From positions 148,053 to 212,052 of the forward strand of contig NZ_LWLB01000002.1 in NCBI RefSeq assembly GCF_001905145.1: a stretch of DNA of 64,000 nucleotides. The letters are read 5' to 3'. Position 1 is the first letter of the stretch. Each line of letters opens with the position of its first letter. The notes under the pieces are model-generated. The model saw only the letters and a list, made by a program, of their open reading frames with translations. It searched no databases and was not told where the DNA came from. This DNA is from Nocardiopsis sp. TSRI0078. Lineage in GTDB: Bacteria; Actinomycetota; Actinomycetes; Streptosporangiales; Streptosporangiaceae. The position numbers and the translations under genes were made by a program. Positions 15,526-25,000 of this stretch are shown here, piece by piece.

Positions 15526-16494
15526 TCAGGTTCCGGTGGTCATCCCCAGCAGGGCGAGCAGCTCGGCCTCGCCGACGAAGTCGATGCGCTGGCCGCGCGC
15601 ACGGTAGTCCTCGGCCCGCAGGTGCTTGGCGGTCTTGCCGGCACCGTCGTGGCCGCCCACCACGAGCACGTCGGTCTTCCGGGTCACGTTCTTGGCGGGA
15701 TGGCCGCCCGCCTCGGCCACACGCCGCCACACCTCGGGCTTGTCCATGGACACCAGGTCGCCCGAGACGCACACGGTGCGCCCGTACAGCGGCCCCGAGG
15801 GGTCGGCGTCGGGGGAGGGGGCGGGCAGCGGAGTCTGGGAGGCCCGCTGCCACCTGCCGAAACGGCCCTCCTCAGGGGCGGGCGCGGACACCGCCGCGGC
15901 CCGGTCCACCGGCCGCCCGGCGGCGGCCTGCACCCGGCGCAGTTCCAGCCGGGCGGCGCGGGACAGGTCGGCCAGCGAGGAGCTTCCGTACCGGTCCATG
16001 GCGGCGATCATGATGCGCGCGGCGGCCTCGGCGTCGGCGTCGGCCCGGTGGTGGTGCACCACCCGGTGGCCGATGTGGGCGCACACCGTCGGCAGCTTGT
16101 GGTCGGGCAGCTCGGCCCAGGTGCGCCGCGAGAGCGCCAGCGTGCACGCGTACTCCCACGCCGGGTGGGACAGCCCCGTGTGCTCACAGGCACGGCGCAG
16201 CACGCCCATGTCGAAGGCGGCGTTGTGCGCCACCAGCGGGTCCCCGCCGGCGAACTCCACGATGCGCGTGTGCACCTCGGGCCAGGAGGGCGCGCCGGCG
16301 ACGTCGGCCGCGGTGATGCCGTGCACGGCGGTGTTGTGGTGGGAGAAGAAGTCCGCCTGCCGGGGCGGCCGGATCAGGGTGGTGTACCGGTCCACGACCG
16401 CGCCGTCGCGCACCCGCACCAGCCCGACCGCGCACGCGCTGCCGCGGTCGTGGTTGGCGGTCTCGAAGTCGATCGCGGTCCAGGTGTGGGACAC
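15526..16494 (-). CDS. DEDDh exonuclease with C-terminal BRCT domain
   Basis: A 322-residue protein. N-terminal DnaQ-like 3'-5' exonuclease: ExoI motif AIDFETAN (Asp9, Glu11), ExoII LVAHNAAFDMGVL, and ExoIII HHRADADAEAAA with the catalytic His and Asp of the DEDDh type. After a linker rich in Ala/Pro, residues about 235-320 form a BRCT domain (GPLYGRTVCVSGDL, then DVLVVGG and AKHLRAEDYRARG), which binds DNA ends or phosphopeptides. The architecture is widespread in actinobacteria as a stand-alone epsilon-like nuclease. A role in DNA repair or lagging-strand processing is inferred. Divergent from the ABC operon over a 296-bp gap. Confidence 0.88.
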   Translation of the reverse strand: MSHTWTAIDFETANHDRGSACAVGLVRVRDGAVVDRYTTLIRPPRQADFFSHHNTAVHGITAADVAGAPSWPEVHTRIVEFAGGDPLVAHNAAFDMGVLRRACEHTGLSHPAWEYACTLALSRRTWAELPDHKLPTVCAHIGHRVVHHHRADADAEAAARIMIAAMDRYGSSSLADLSRAARLELRRVQAAAGRPVDRAAAVSAPAPEEGRFGRWQRASQTPLPAPSPDADPSGPLYGRTVCVSGDLVSMDKPEVWRRVAEAGGHPAKNVTRKTDVLVVGGHDGAGKTAKHLRAEDYRARGQRIDFVGEAELLALLGMTTGT

Positions 16495-16790
16495 CGAGCA
16501 CCTCCTGCAACAGGGAACGGAACAACGCTATCCGCGCGTGGGCGCGGCCGTGCACGAATCGGCTCCCCGTCCCGGAAAAGTGGCGAACACGGTGGCCGCG
16601 CCGACGCCCCCGCCCCGCGCACCACCCGCTCCCCGGCCAGGACGGGGACACCGGCGCGTCCTGCGGAAAACCCCACCCCCGGCCTGGGGCGCACCGCATC
16701 CGGCCGGACGGTCCGCCCCATGGTCCGCGCAGCCCCCGCTCCCTAGCGTGATCAACGCCCCTTTTCCGCGACGAGACGACGGGACCGACC

Positions 16791-17708
16791 ATGATCACCC
16801 TGCGGGGACTGACCAAACGCTACGGAGACATCCTCGCCGTGGACTCCCTGGACCTGGAGGTGCGCCCCGGCAGGGTGACGGGCTTCCTCGGCCCCAACGG
16901 AGCAGGCAAGACCACGACGATGCGGATGGTGCTGGGCCTGGACCGGCCCACACGCGGACAGGCCCTGGTCCAGGGCCGCCCCTACCGGGAGCTGGACCGG
17001 CCCCTGCACCACGTGGGCGCCGTCCTGGACGCCCGCGCCGTGCACCCGGACCGCAGCGCCCGCGCCCACCTGCTGTCACTGGCCCGCACCCACCGCATCC
17101 CCGAGCGCCGCGTGGACGAGGTGCTGCAGACCGTGGGCCTGGCCGAGGTGGCGCGCAAACGCGCGGGCACCTTCTCCCTGGGCATGAGCCAGCGCCTGGG
17201 CATCGCCTCCGCCCTGCTGGGCGATCCGGGCCTGCTGATCTTCGACGAACCGGTCAACGGACTGGACCCCGACGGCGTGCGCTGGATCCGCGACCTGATG
17301 CGCTCCATGGCCGAGGAGGGGCGCACCGTGTTCGTCTCCAGCCACCTGATGAGCGAGATGCAGCTGACCGCCGACCACCTGGTGGTGATCGGCCGCGGGC
17401 GGCTCATCACCGACGCGCCCCTGGCCGAGGTGCTGGGCAACAGCGCCTGGACGGCCGTGCTGGTGCGCACACCCCACCCCGAGGACCTGGTCACCGCCCT
17501 GGAGGGCGAGGGCGCCGGGGTGGAGCGCCCCGGCCCGGGCGAACTGGTGGTCACCGGCGTGCCCGTCGAACGGATCGGGGAGCTGGCCCACAGGACGGGA
17601 GTGCTCCTGCACGAGCTGAGCACCCGCGACGCCTCCCTGGAACAGGCCTACCGGGAACTGACCGCCGACAGCGTGCAGTACACCACCGAGAACAGGAACC
17701 GACCGTGA
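16791..17708 (+). CDS. ABC transporter ATP-binding protein
   Basis: A 305-residue ATPase, first gene of an ATPase-permease-kinase-regulator cluster. Walker A GPNGAGKT is at about residues 35-42, a signature FSLGMSQRLGIASAL around 140, and Walker B LLIFDEPVNGLDPDG, then the H-loop FVSSHLMSEM. The C-terminal 90 residues form the extension typical of DrrA/CcmA-like exporters (HPEDLVTALEGEG). A TAGCGT box lies near 16743, about 45 bp before the ATG. The subfamily exports drugs, lantibiotics or lipids; with the linked two-component system, cell-envelope stress or antibiotic resistance is a reasonable guess. Stop overlaps the next start. Confidence 0.9.
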   Translation: MITLRGLTKRYGDILAVDSLDLEVRPGRVTGFLGPNGAGKTTTMRMVLGLDRPTRGQALVQGRPYRELDRPLHHVGAVLDARAVHPDRSARAHLLSLARTHRIPERRVDEVLQTVGLAEVARKRAGTFSLGMSQRLGIASALLGDPGLLIFDEPVNGLDPDGVRWIRDLMRSMAEEGRTVFVSSHLMSEMQLTADHLVVIGRGRLITDAPLAEVLGNSAWTAVLVRTPHPEDLVTALEGEGAGVERPGPGELVVTGVPVERIGELAHRTGVLLHELSTRDASLEQAYRELTADSVQYTTENRNRP

Positions 17709-18571
17709 CGACCTCCACGCGACACCCGGCCCCCGCCGCCCCCGTGGCCGACCGCGTCCCCGGCCCCGCGCGGGCCCTGGCCGACCTGGCCGCGGCCGCC
17801 TCCGCCGAGTGGGTCAAGCTCCGCTCGGTGCGCTCCACCTGGTGGGGAACGGCCGCCGCCCTGGCCCTGATGGCCGCCGTGGCGCCCAGCGCGGCGGTGG
17901 CCACCATCAGCAACATGCAGAACGACCTCGTCGCCTCCGCCGACGTACCCGCCTCGGAGATGGCGGCCTACGCGACCCTGTGGGTGGTGCAGTTCGCCGT
18001 CATCGCCCTCTCCCTGCCGGTCATCACCTCCGAGTACTCCTCCCGCTCCATCCACCCCACCCTGCAGGCGGTGCCGGCGCGGGCACGGATGCTGGCCGCC
18101 AAGACCCTGTCCCTGACCGCGTTCGTGTTCGGAGCCGGCCTGGTGCTGGCCACCATCGGCACCCTGCTGTCGTACCTGGTGATGCTGCACCCGGTCTTCG
18201 AGGGGTACGGCGTCCTGGACCCGGGCGAGGCCGTGGCGGACGCGGTACGCCAGTCGGCGTACCTGGCCGCGGTGGCGGTGCTCACCCTGGGCGTGGGCAC
18301 GGCACTGCGATCGGCGGCGGCCACCCTGACCACGGTGTTCATGCTGATCATGGGCCTGCCGTTGATGCTGTTGCTGCTGGGCAACGAAATCGGGGTCTAT
18401 CTGGCCGACCGGCTGCCGTTCGCCGCCGGGGTGTCCTTCGTCGACAGCGCGTTCGTGATGGGGCAGTCCCCGGACGCGCTCTCCCCCGCGGCCGGGGGGA
18501 TGGTACTGATGTGCTGGACAGCGGCGGCCCTGGCGGCGGGCACCCTGGTGCTCCTGCGCCGGGACGCCTGA
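17705..18571 (+). CDS. ABC-2-type permease of the adjacent ATPase
   Basis: A 288-residue membrane protein; its GTG overlaps the ATPase stop as GTGA, so the two are coupled. The N-terminal 45 residues are cytoplasmic, with the SAEWVKLRSVRSTWWG amphipathic coupling region typical of ABC-2 permeases. About six membrane segments follow (TAAALALMAAVAP, YATLWVVQFAVIALSLPVI, TSEYSSRSIHPTLQAVPARA as a re-entrant/coupling loop, and others). TSEYSS.SI is a widely conserved pattern in this family of antibiotic exporters. It should dimerise and be driven by the 16791 product. Confidence 0.88.
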   Translation: MTTSTRHPAPAAPVADRVPGPARALADLAAAASAEWVKLRSVRSTWWGTAAALALMAAVAPSAAVATISNMQNDLVASADVPASEMAAYATLWVVQFAVIALSLPVITSEYSSRSIHPTLQAVPARARMLAAKTLSLTAFVFGAGLVLATIGTLLSYLVMLHPVFEGYGVLDPGEAVADAVRQSAYLAAVAVLTLGVGTALRSAAATLTTVFMLIMGLPLMLLLLGNEIGVYLADRLPFAAGVSFVDSAFVMGQSPDALSPAAGGMVLMCWTAAALAAGTLVLLRRDA

Positions 18572-18607
18572 GCACACCGCACACGCCGACGGGCAGAGGA
18601 GGGGCCG

Positions 18608-19873
18608 ATGACCGAACAGACCGAGGCAGGGGACGGCCCCCGCGCCTGGGCGAGGTCGGCGGCCGCGCCCCTGGGGCGGGCCGGACGCGAGCTGACGGGC
18701 ACCCTGCTGGGGCTGTGCACCGCCGCCCTCACCCTGGCCTGGGCAGCGGCGGCGGCCGCGGTACTGGCCTCCTCCCCGGCCCTGCCCTCCGGCACCCGGC
18801 ACCGGGCACGGGGCGCGGTGTCCCGGTGGGCGGTGCGCCTGAGCGACGCGGACCTGGCCCGGCTGGCACGGTGGGCCGGATGCACCGTCGAACCCCGGCC
18901 CGAGACCGCCCCGCGCGTGGCCTACCTGCTGCTGCGCCTGCCGGTGGCGCTGGTGTGCGGCTACCTGACGCCGATGGCGGCCCTGCTCGTGACCGTCTTC
19001 GTCGGAGGCGCCGCACTGGAACTGCTGACCGGGAACGGCACCACCGCTCCCGTCACCATGCCCGGCGCGTACATGCACGTCTCCAGTGTCAGCCTCGGCC
19101 TGGTCATGGGCCTGCTCGTCCTGGCGGCGACGTGGCTGACGGCGGCACTGGCCTCGGCCGCCGACCGCACCCTGGCCCGCCGCCTGGTCGGCCCCAGCCG
19201 CGAGGACCTGCTCAACCAGCGCATCGACGAACTCACCCGCACCCGGTCGGGGATCGTACGGGCCGTGGACGAGGAGCGGCGCCGCATCGAACGCGACCTG
19301 CACGACGGCGTCCAACAGCGCGTGGTGGCCCTGGCCATGCTGTTGGGGCGCGCCCAGCGCGGACGACACGATCCCGAGCGCACGGCCGGGCTCGTCCGAC
19401 AGGCGCACACCGAGACGCGGGTGCTGCTGGACGAACTGAGGGAGGTGGCCTGGCGGGTCTACCCCGCCGCGTTGGACACCCTGGGCCTGGAGTCGGCGCT
19501 GACCGAGGTCGCCGAGCGCAGCCCGCTGCCGGTGCAGGTGCGCTCGCACCTGTCGGCGCCACCGCCCGGCGAGGTCGCCACGGCGGTGTACTTCGTGGCG
19601 CGCGAGGCCATCACCAACGCCGTCAAGCACGCCGGAGCGCGCTCGGTGACCGTGCACCTGGACGAGGGGGGCCGCACCCTGGACCTGCGCGTGCTGGACG
19701 ACGGCCGGGGCGGCGCCGACCCCGGCGGCAGCGGGTTGACGGGGCTGGCCAGGCGGGTGCGTGCCCTGGACGGCACACTGACGGTACACAGTCCTCCGGG
19801 CGGCCCGACCACGGTGCGCGCCACCCTGCCGCTGACGACGACACGGAGCCCCCATGCGCCTGGTACTCGCTGA
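18608..19873 (+). CDS. Sensor histidine kinase, HisKA_3 (NarL/LiaS type)
   Basis: A 421-residue kinase. The N-terminal 190 residues contain a sensor region with several membrane segments (about 35-58, 105-140 and 155-185) and a short extracytoplasmic loop. The H-box RRRIERDLHDGVQQRVVAL places the phospho-accepting His at residue 232. The ATPase has REAITNAVKHAGA and the DDGRGGADPGGSGLTGL G-box. A DUF1707/LiaF-like extracellular sensor is not visible, so stimulus is probably read in or near the membrane. It overlaps the response-regulator gene by 20 bp, giving a stoichiometric pair. Together with the upstream ABC transporter the operon looks like an antibiotic or envelope-stress detection and export module. 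Confidence 0.9.
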   Translation: MTEQTEAGDGPRAWARSAAAPLGRAGRELTGTLLGLCTAALTLAWAAAAAAVLASSPALPSGTRHRARGAVSRWAVRLSDADLARLARWAGCTVEPRPETAPRVAYLLLRLPVALVCGYLTPMAALLVTVFVGGAALELLTGNGTTAPVTMPGAYMHVSSVSLGLVMGLLVLAATWLTAALASAADRTLARRLVGPSREDLLNQRIDELTRTRSGIVRAVDEERRRIERDLHDGVQQRVVALAMLLGRAQRGRHDPERTAGLVRQAHTETRVLLDELREVAWRVYPAALDTLGLESALTEVAERSPLPVQVRSHLSAPPPGEVATAVYFVAREAITNAVKHAGARSVTVHLDEGGRTLDLRVLDDGRGGADPGGSGLTGLARRVRALDGTLTVHSPPGGPTTVRATLPLTTTRSPHAPGTR

Positions 19874-20498
19874 CGACTCGGTCCTGCTGCGGGAGGGCCT
19901 GGTGCGGCTGCTGGAGGAGGAGGGCCACGAGGTGGTGGCGGCGGTCGGCGACGCCGAGGCGCTGTTGGCCGCGGTCGCCGAGCACGCCCCCGACGTGGCC
20001 GTGGTGGACGTGCGCATGCCCCCCACCCACACCGACGAGGGGCTGAGGGCGGCGCTGCGCCTGCGCGCGGAACACGGCCGGGTGGCCGTCCTGGTGCTGT
20101 CGCAGTACGTGGAGCAGCGCTACGCCGCCGAACTGCTGGCCGGCGACTCCGGCGGGGTCGGCTACCTGCTCAAGGACCGGGTCTCGCAGGTGGGGGAGTT
20201 CCTGGAGGCGCTGGAGAGGGTGCGCGAGGGCGGGACGGTCCTCGACCCGGAGGTGGTGCGCCGACTGCTGGCGCGCACCACCCGCGCCGACCCGCTGGCC
20301 CGCCTCACCCCGCGCGAGCGCGCCGTGCTGGAGCACATGGCGCAGGGGCTGAGCAACACCTCGGTCGCCGAGCGGCTGTACGTGTCGGTCAGCGCGGTGG
20401 AGAAGCACGTCAACGCGATCTTCGACAAGCTGCAGCTGGACCACACCCCCGGCTACAGCCGCCGGGTGCTGGCCGTGCTGCGCTACCTGGACGGCTGA
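19854..20498 (+). CDS. NarL/LuxR-type response regulator
   Basis: A 214-residue regulator. Receiver domain 1-120: acidic pocket Asp7/Asp8, phosphoacceptor Asp52 in VVDVRMPP, Thr/Ser and Lys (YLLKDRV) in the usual places. A LuxR-type HTH lies at about residues 145-205: LTPRERAVLEHMAQGLSNT, then VAERLYVSVSAVEKHVNAIF. It should be phosphorylated by the overlapping kinase and probably activates the ABC genes; no target repeat was found by eye. The final gene of the operon. Confidence 0.9.
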   Translation: MRLVLADDSVLLREGLVRLLEEEGHEVVAAVGDAEALLAAVAEHAPDVAVVDVRMPPTHTDEGLRAALRLRAEHGRVAVLVLSQYVEQRYAAELLAGDSGGVGYLLKDRVSQVGEFLEALERVREGGTVLDPEVVRRLLARTTRADPLARLTPRERAVLEHMAQGLSNTSVAERLYVSVSAVEKHVNAIFDKLQLDHTPGYSRRVLAVLRYLDG

Positions 20499-20522
20499 GG
20501 GCGGGGATGCCGCAGGGCGGCC

Positions 20523-20672
20523 TCACCGGGAACCGCCCAGGGTGACGCACAGGCCGGGTGGGAGGTCGTCGGGAGCGGCCGGACGGTACAGGTGGTGCAC
20601 TCCCGGCTCCAGCCCCGCGGCCAGGCCGACCGCCCAGGCGGTGAGGGCCGCGGTGGCCCGGGACTGCCGGCC
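20523..20672 (-). pseudogene. Unidentified C-terminal coding remnant
   Basis: Reading the minus strand gives about 50 codons with natural composition, RQSRATAALTAWAVGLAAG then LEPGVHHLYRPAAPDDL and PPGLCVTLGGSR, ending at a stop at 20523. No start is possible because the upstream sequence switches to a different remnant on the other strand. I cannot name the family. It probably marks the breakpoint of an old rearrangement. Confidence 0.35.
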
Positions 20673-20683
20673 AGCGCCGCACC

Positions 20684-20890
20684 GTGCAGCGCGTGTGCGC
20701 CCAGGCCCTGGCCGACCGGGGCGTCCCGCGCCCCGGCCTGACCGTGGAGGACGCGGCCGACACCGCGCTCACCCTGCTCAGCTCGGCGGTGTACACCCTG
20801 TACACCGTCCACTGCGGCTGGTCGGTGGAGAGGTGGCGCGGTTGGGCGGCCGACGCCCTGCTGCGCCAACTCACCGACCTGGCGGGGCCC
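20684..20890 (+). pseudogene. TetR-family regulator, C-terminal remnant
   Basis: The plus strand encodes ALADRGVPRPGLTVEDAADT, then ALTLLSSAVYTLYTVHCGWS and ERWRGWAADALLRQL. This is the final ligand/dimer domain of many TetR/AcrR regulators (family pattern: RPGLTVE.AADTLWAL, RGWSPERYR.WLADAL). The helix-turn-helix half and a start codon are absent; upstream sequence belongs to another remnant. Function is lost. It once may have regulated the neighbouring hydrolase. Confidence 0.55.
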
Positions 20891-20979
20891 TCCCACCAGG
20901 CGGGGGAGCAGGAGCCGCGGCCGGGGCGGGACGGCCGGACCCGACGGTGGGGACTCCAGGCACCCCCCGGGCGCCCCGC

Positions 20980-21858
20980 CTACCGGGCCAGGAGGTCGCG
21001 CAGCGCCCCGACCACCTCGGCCGGGGCCTCCTCGGCCATGAAGTGGCCGCAGGTCACCGTGCCGTGGTACAGGTCGGGCGCCCAGGCTCTCCACACCGCG
21101 GCGGCGTCATAGCCCAGCGCCGCACCCCAGTCCTGCTGGAGCACCGACACCGGCATGCCCAGCCGCCTTCCGGCCGCGCGGTCGGCCTCGTCGTGCTCGA
21201 CGTCGATCCCGGCCGAGGCACGGTAGTCGGCGACGATGGAGGGCACGGCCTCACGGGAGGCCCGCAGGTAGGCGGCGCGCACCTCGCCGGGGATCGCCCC
21301 GGGATCGCGGGACCAGGCGTCGAGGAAGTGCCCGAAGAACACGTCCGGGGCGGCCCCGATCAGCTGCTCGGGCAGGCCGGGCGGCTGGGCCATCAGGTAC
21401 AGGTGGAAGCCCACCGCGGCCGAGGTCCCGCGCATCACCTCCCACATGTCCAGGGTCGGCAGCACGTCGAGGCAGGCCAGGTGCGTGACCGCCCCCGGGT
21501 GGTCCAGCCCGGCGCGGACGGCGACCAGGGCGCCCCTGTCGTGGCCCGCCAGGGCGAAGCGGTCGTGCCCCAGGGCCCGGGCCAGGGCGAGGACGTCGGC
21601 GGCCATCGTGCGCTTGGCGTAGGCCCGCCCGTCGGTGTCGGCCGGTTTGTCGCTGTCGCCGTAGCCGCGCAGGTCCGGGCAGATGACGGTGTGGTCGGCG
21701 GCCAGGTCGGCCGCCACGTGCCGCCACATCAGGTGGGTCTGGGGAAAGCCGTGCAACAGCACGAGGGGACTGCCCGACCCTCCCACGGCGACGTTGAGCG
21801 CCACCCCCTCGGCGACGGGAACGCGCTGGTAGTCCCATCCCTGCATCCTCGGTTCCAC
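20980..21858 (-). CDS. Alpha/beta hydrolase, haloacetate-dehalogenase-like
   Basis: A 292-residue enzyme. I chose GTG 21858 because AGGAG lies 6-7 nt upstream; ATG 21846 is an alternative. It closely follows the fluoroacetate dehalogenase/epoxide hydrolase pattern: HGFPQTHLMWRHVA oxyanion motif, CPDLRGYGDSDKP, and nucleophile elbow GHDRGA with Asp as nucleophile; catalytic His in CGHFMAEEAP. Against fluoroacetate dehalogenase it lacks the Arg three residues after the conserved Arg of HDRG (Leu here) and the halide-binding Trp after His (FHLY here). So it may be an epoxide hydrolase or act on another substrate. Divergent from the SARP gene. Confidence 0.82.
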   Translation of the reverse strand: MEPRMQGWDYQRVPVAEGVALNVAVGGSGSPLVLLHGFPQTHLMWRHVAADLAADHTVICPDLRGYGDSDKPADTDGRAYAKRTMAADVLALARALGHDRFALAGHDRGALVAVRAGLDHPGAVTHLACLDVLPTLDMWEVMRGTSAAVGFHLYLMAQPPGLPEQLIGAAPDVFFGHFLDAWSRDPGAIPGEVRAAYLRASREAVPSIVADYRASAGIDVEHDEADRAAGRRLGMPVSVLQQDWGAALGYDAAAVWRAWAPDLYHGTVTCGHFMAEEAPAEVVGALRDLLAR

Positions 21859-22026
21859 GGTGCTCTCCTCCGGTCGGACGAGGCTCCCCGGAGCGGTTCC
21901 GGCGAGCTCGGTCGTGCACGAGCCTGCCGGGAGCCGGTGAGCGGCCGGTGAGCGGCCGATGAGCAACGGATGAGCACGAGCGCCGACGGTCCGGACCGGG
22001 GCCGACCGCCGGATAGATTGGCGGCC

Positions 22027-25000
22027 ATGACGGGGCATGTGGGGAAGGAGGCGGCGGTCGCCTTCGGCGTGCTGGGCCCCGTGGAGGCGGTCGGCGCGCA
22101 CGGGCCGCTCGACCTCAGGGGCCCGCGGCACCGCACTGTGCTGGCACGGCTCCTGATCGCCGAGGGGCGGGTCCTGCCCCTGGACCGGCTCGTCGCGGAC
22201 CTGTGGCCGGAGCCCTCCCGGGGCTCGGTGGCCGCGGTGCGCACCTTCGTCTTCGCCCTGCGCCGCTCCCTGGAACCGGACCGGCCCGCGCGCGAGCCCG
22301 CCCGGCTGCTGGTGACCGCGCCACCGGGCTACGCACTGCGCACCACCCCCGAAACGGTCGACGCCCGACGATTCGAGACGGCCGTGGCGCGCGGAGGCGC
22401 GCTGCTCAGCGAGGGGCGGGCCGGTGAGGCGCTGACCGGACTGGAGGAGGCGCTCGCGCTCTGGCGCGGTCCCGCCTACGCCGACCTCACCACCTCCTAC
22501 CCATGGGCGCGCGCGGAGGCCGACCGGCTGGACGGGCTGCGGCTGCTGGCCGTGGAGCGGCGGGCCGAGGCCCTGCTGGCACTGGGCCGGGCCGAGGACG
22601 CCGTACCCGTCCTGCAGGAGCACACCCTGGCCCATCCGCTGCGTGAGGACGCCTGGCGGCAGCTGGCCCTGGCCCTGTACCGCTCGGGCCGCCAGGGCGA
22701 CGCCCTGCTGGCCCTGCGCCGGGCGCGCCGGACCCTGGCGGAGGAGCTGGGGGTGGACCCCGGTCCCGCACTGCGCCGGACCGAGGCCGACATCCTGGAC
22801 CAGGCCCCCCACCTGGCCCCGCGGACCGTCCCCGCCACGCGGACCGGCCCGCACCCGAGAGCGGTGCCACCGCCCTTCGAGCCCGCACCGCACCCGTTCG
22901 TGGGCCGCGACCGGGAACTGGAGCTGCTGGAGCGGGCCGCGGCGTCCGCCGCGCCGCACACGGCCGCCCGGGTGGCCCTGCTCTCCGGTGACGCCGGAGC
23001 GGGCAAGACGGCCCTGGCCCACGCGCTCACCCGAGGACTGGCCGCGGCCGGGTGGACCACGGCCTGGGGCCGCAGCCCCGAGCACGAGGGCGCACCCGCC
23101 ACCTGGCCCTGGACGCAGATCAGCACCGCGCTCACCGGCGCCGGCGCCCCCGCCGGAGCACCACCGGGCGACCCCCTCACCGGGGAGGACACCGGCACGA
23201 GCGGCGGCACCGGACCCGACCGGGACACCGTCCCCGCGCACCCGGCCGCCGACCCCGCGGCGGCCCGGTTCCAGGTCCTGCGCGAGGCCGTGCGCCTCCT
23301 GGCCACGGCGACGGAGCGGGCACCCGTCCTGCTGGTCTTCGAGGACCTGCACCGGGCGGAACCGGAGACCCTGGAGCTGGTCACGGCCCTGGCCCGCGAG
23401 CCGCTCCCCGGACCGGCGCTGCTGGTGGGCACCTACCGCACCGGCGAGGTCCACCCGGAGCTGACCGCGGCCCTGGCCCGCCTGGCCCCGCGCGAACCGG
23501 CCCGGGTCTACGTGGGCGGCCTGCCCGAGACCGCCACGGGCGAACTCGTACGGTCCCTGGCCGGCCACGACGTCCACGCGCGGGCCCTGCGCACGATCCA
23601 CCGGCGCAGCGGCGGCAACCCCTTCTTCGCACGGGAACTGGCCCGGCTCCTGGCCGCCGAGGGGGACGCCGCGCTCGACACGGTCCCCGCCGGGGTCCGC
23701 GACCTCATCCGCCACCGCCTGGCCGCGCTCGCTCCCCCGGTCCGGCGCCTGCTGCGCCAGGCGGCCGTGATCGGCCTCGACGTCGACCCCGACGTCCTGG
23801 CGGCCCTGTACCAGGACGAGGAGGAGCTGTTCGACACCCTGGAGGAGGCCCTGCGGGCGGGCTTCCTCACCGAACAGGCCGACCCCGCCGAACGGGACGG
23901 CGCCCGCCCGCTGCGGTTCGCTCACGTCCTGGTGCGCGACACCCTGTACGAGGACCTCTCCCGGCCGCGCCGCGCGCGCTGGCACACGGCCGTGGCCGAG
24001 GCGATCGAGGCGCTGCACCCCGACCGCGCCGCCTGGCTGGCCCACCACTTCGGCCGTGCGGGCACCCGCGCCACGGCCGCCAGGGCCGCGCACCACGCCC
24101 GCCTCGCGGCGCTGCGGGCACAGGAGCGCTTCGCCCCGCACGAGGCGGCCCGGCTGTGGCGGGAGGCCGTCACCGCCCACGACCGTTCGGGCGGGGCCGA
24201 CCAGCGGGCCCGCCTGGAGGCGGTCATGGGCATGGTGCGCGCCCTGGCCGTGACCGGACGCCTGGAGCAGGCCCGCCGGCACCGCGCCCAGGCGGTCGCC
24301 TCGGCCGAGGAACTGGGCGATACGTACCTGACGGCGCAGGTCGTCACCGCCTTCGACGTACCCGCCGTGTGGACCCGCAACGACGACGAGGAACTGGCCC
24401 GCCGGATCGCCGGGGCGGCCGAGCGCACCCTGGCCGCCCTGCCCCGGTCGCACCGGGAACAGCGCGGCCGCCTGCTGAGCACCCTCGCCCTGGAACTGCG
24501 GGCCGCCCCCGGCGACCGGGGCCGCCTCGCCGCCCGCCAGGCCGAGGAGATCGCCCGCGACCTCGACGACCCGGCACTGCTGGTCCTGGCCCTCAACGCC
24601 CGCTTCATGCACTCCTTCGGGCGGACGGGACTGGCTCCCCGGCGTGTGGAGATCGGCGAGGAGCTGGTCGAACTGGCCGCCCGGCACCATCTGGTGACCT
24701 TCGAGGTGCTCGGCCACCTCGTCCTCCTCCAGGCCCACAGCGCGCTCGCCGACCTCACCGCCGCCGACGCCCACGCCTCGGCCGCCGACCGGCTGGGCGC
24801 ACGGTACGGGATCCCGCTCGTGGGCGTGCTGACGCGGTGGTACGGCGCTCTGCGCCTGACCGCGGCGGGACGCGTGGAGGAGGCCGAGGCCGCCTACCGC
24901 ACCGCGAGCACGCACCTGGCCGGAGCCGGCATGCCGGGTGTGGAGCAGGGCATCCTCCCGCTGGCCCTGCTGTGCCTGCACACGCGCGGCGCCGGGCCCG

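Noticed and set aside
16791..20498. ABC-kinase-regulator cluster as a lantibiotic biosynthesis immunity locus
   Set aside because: No precursor peptide, dehydratase or cyclase gene lies near; it is better read as a general antibiotic or envelope-stress module.
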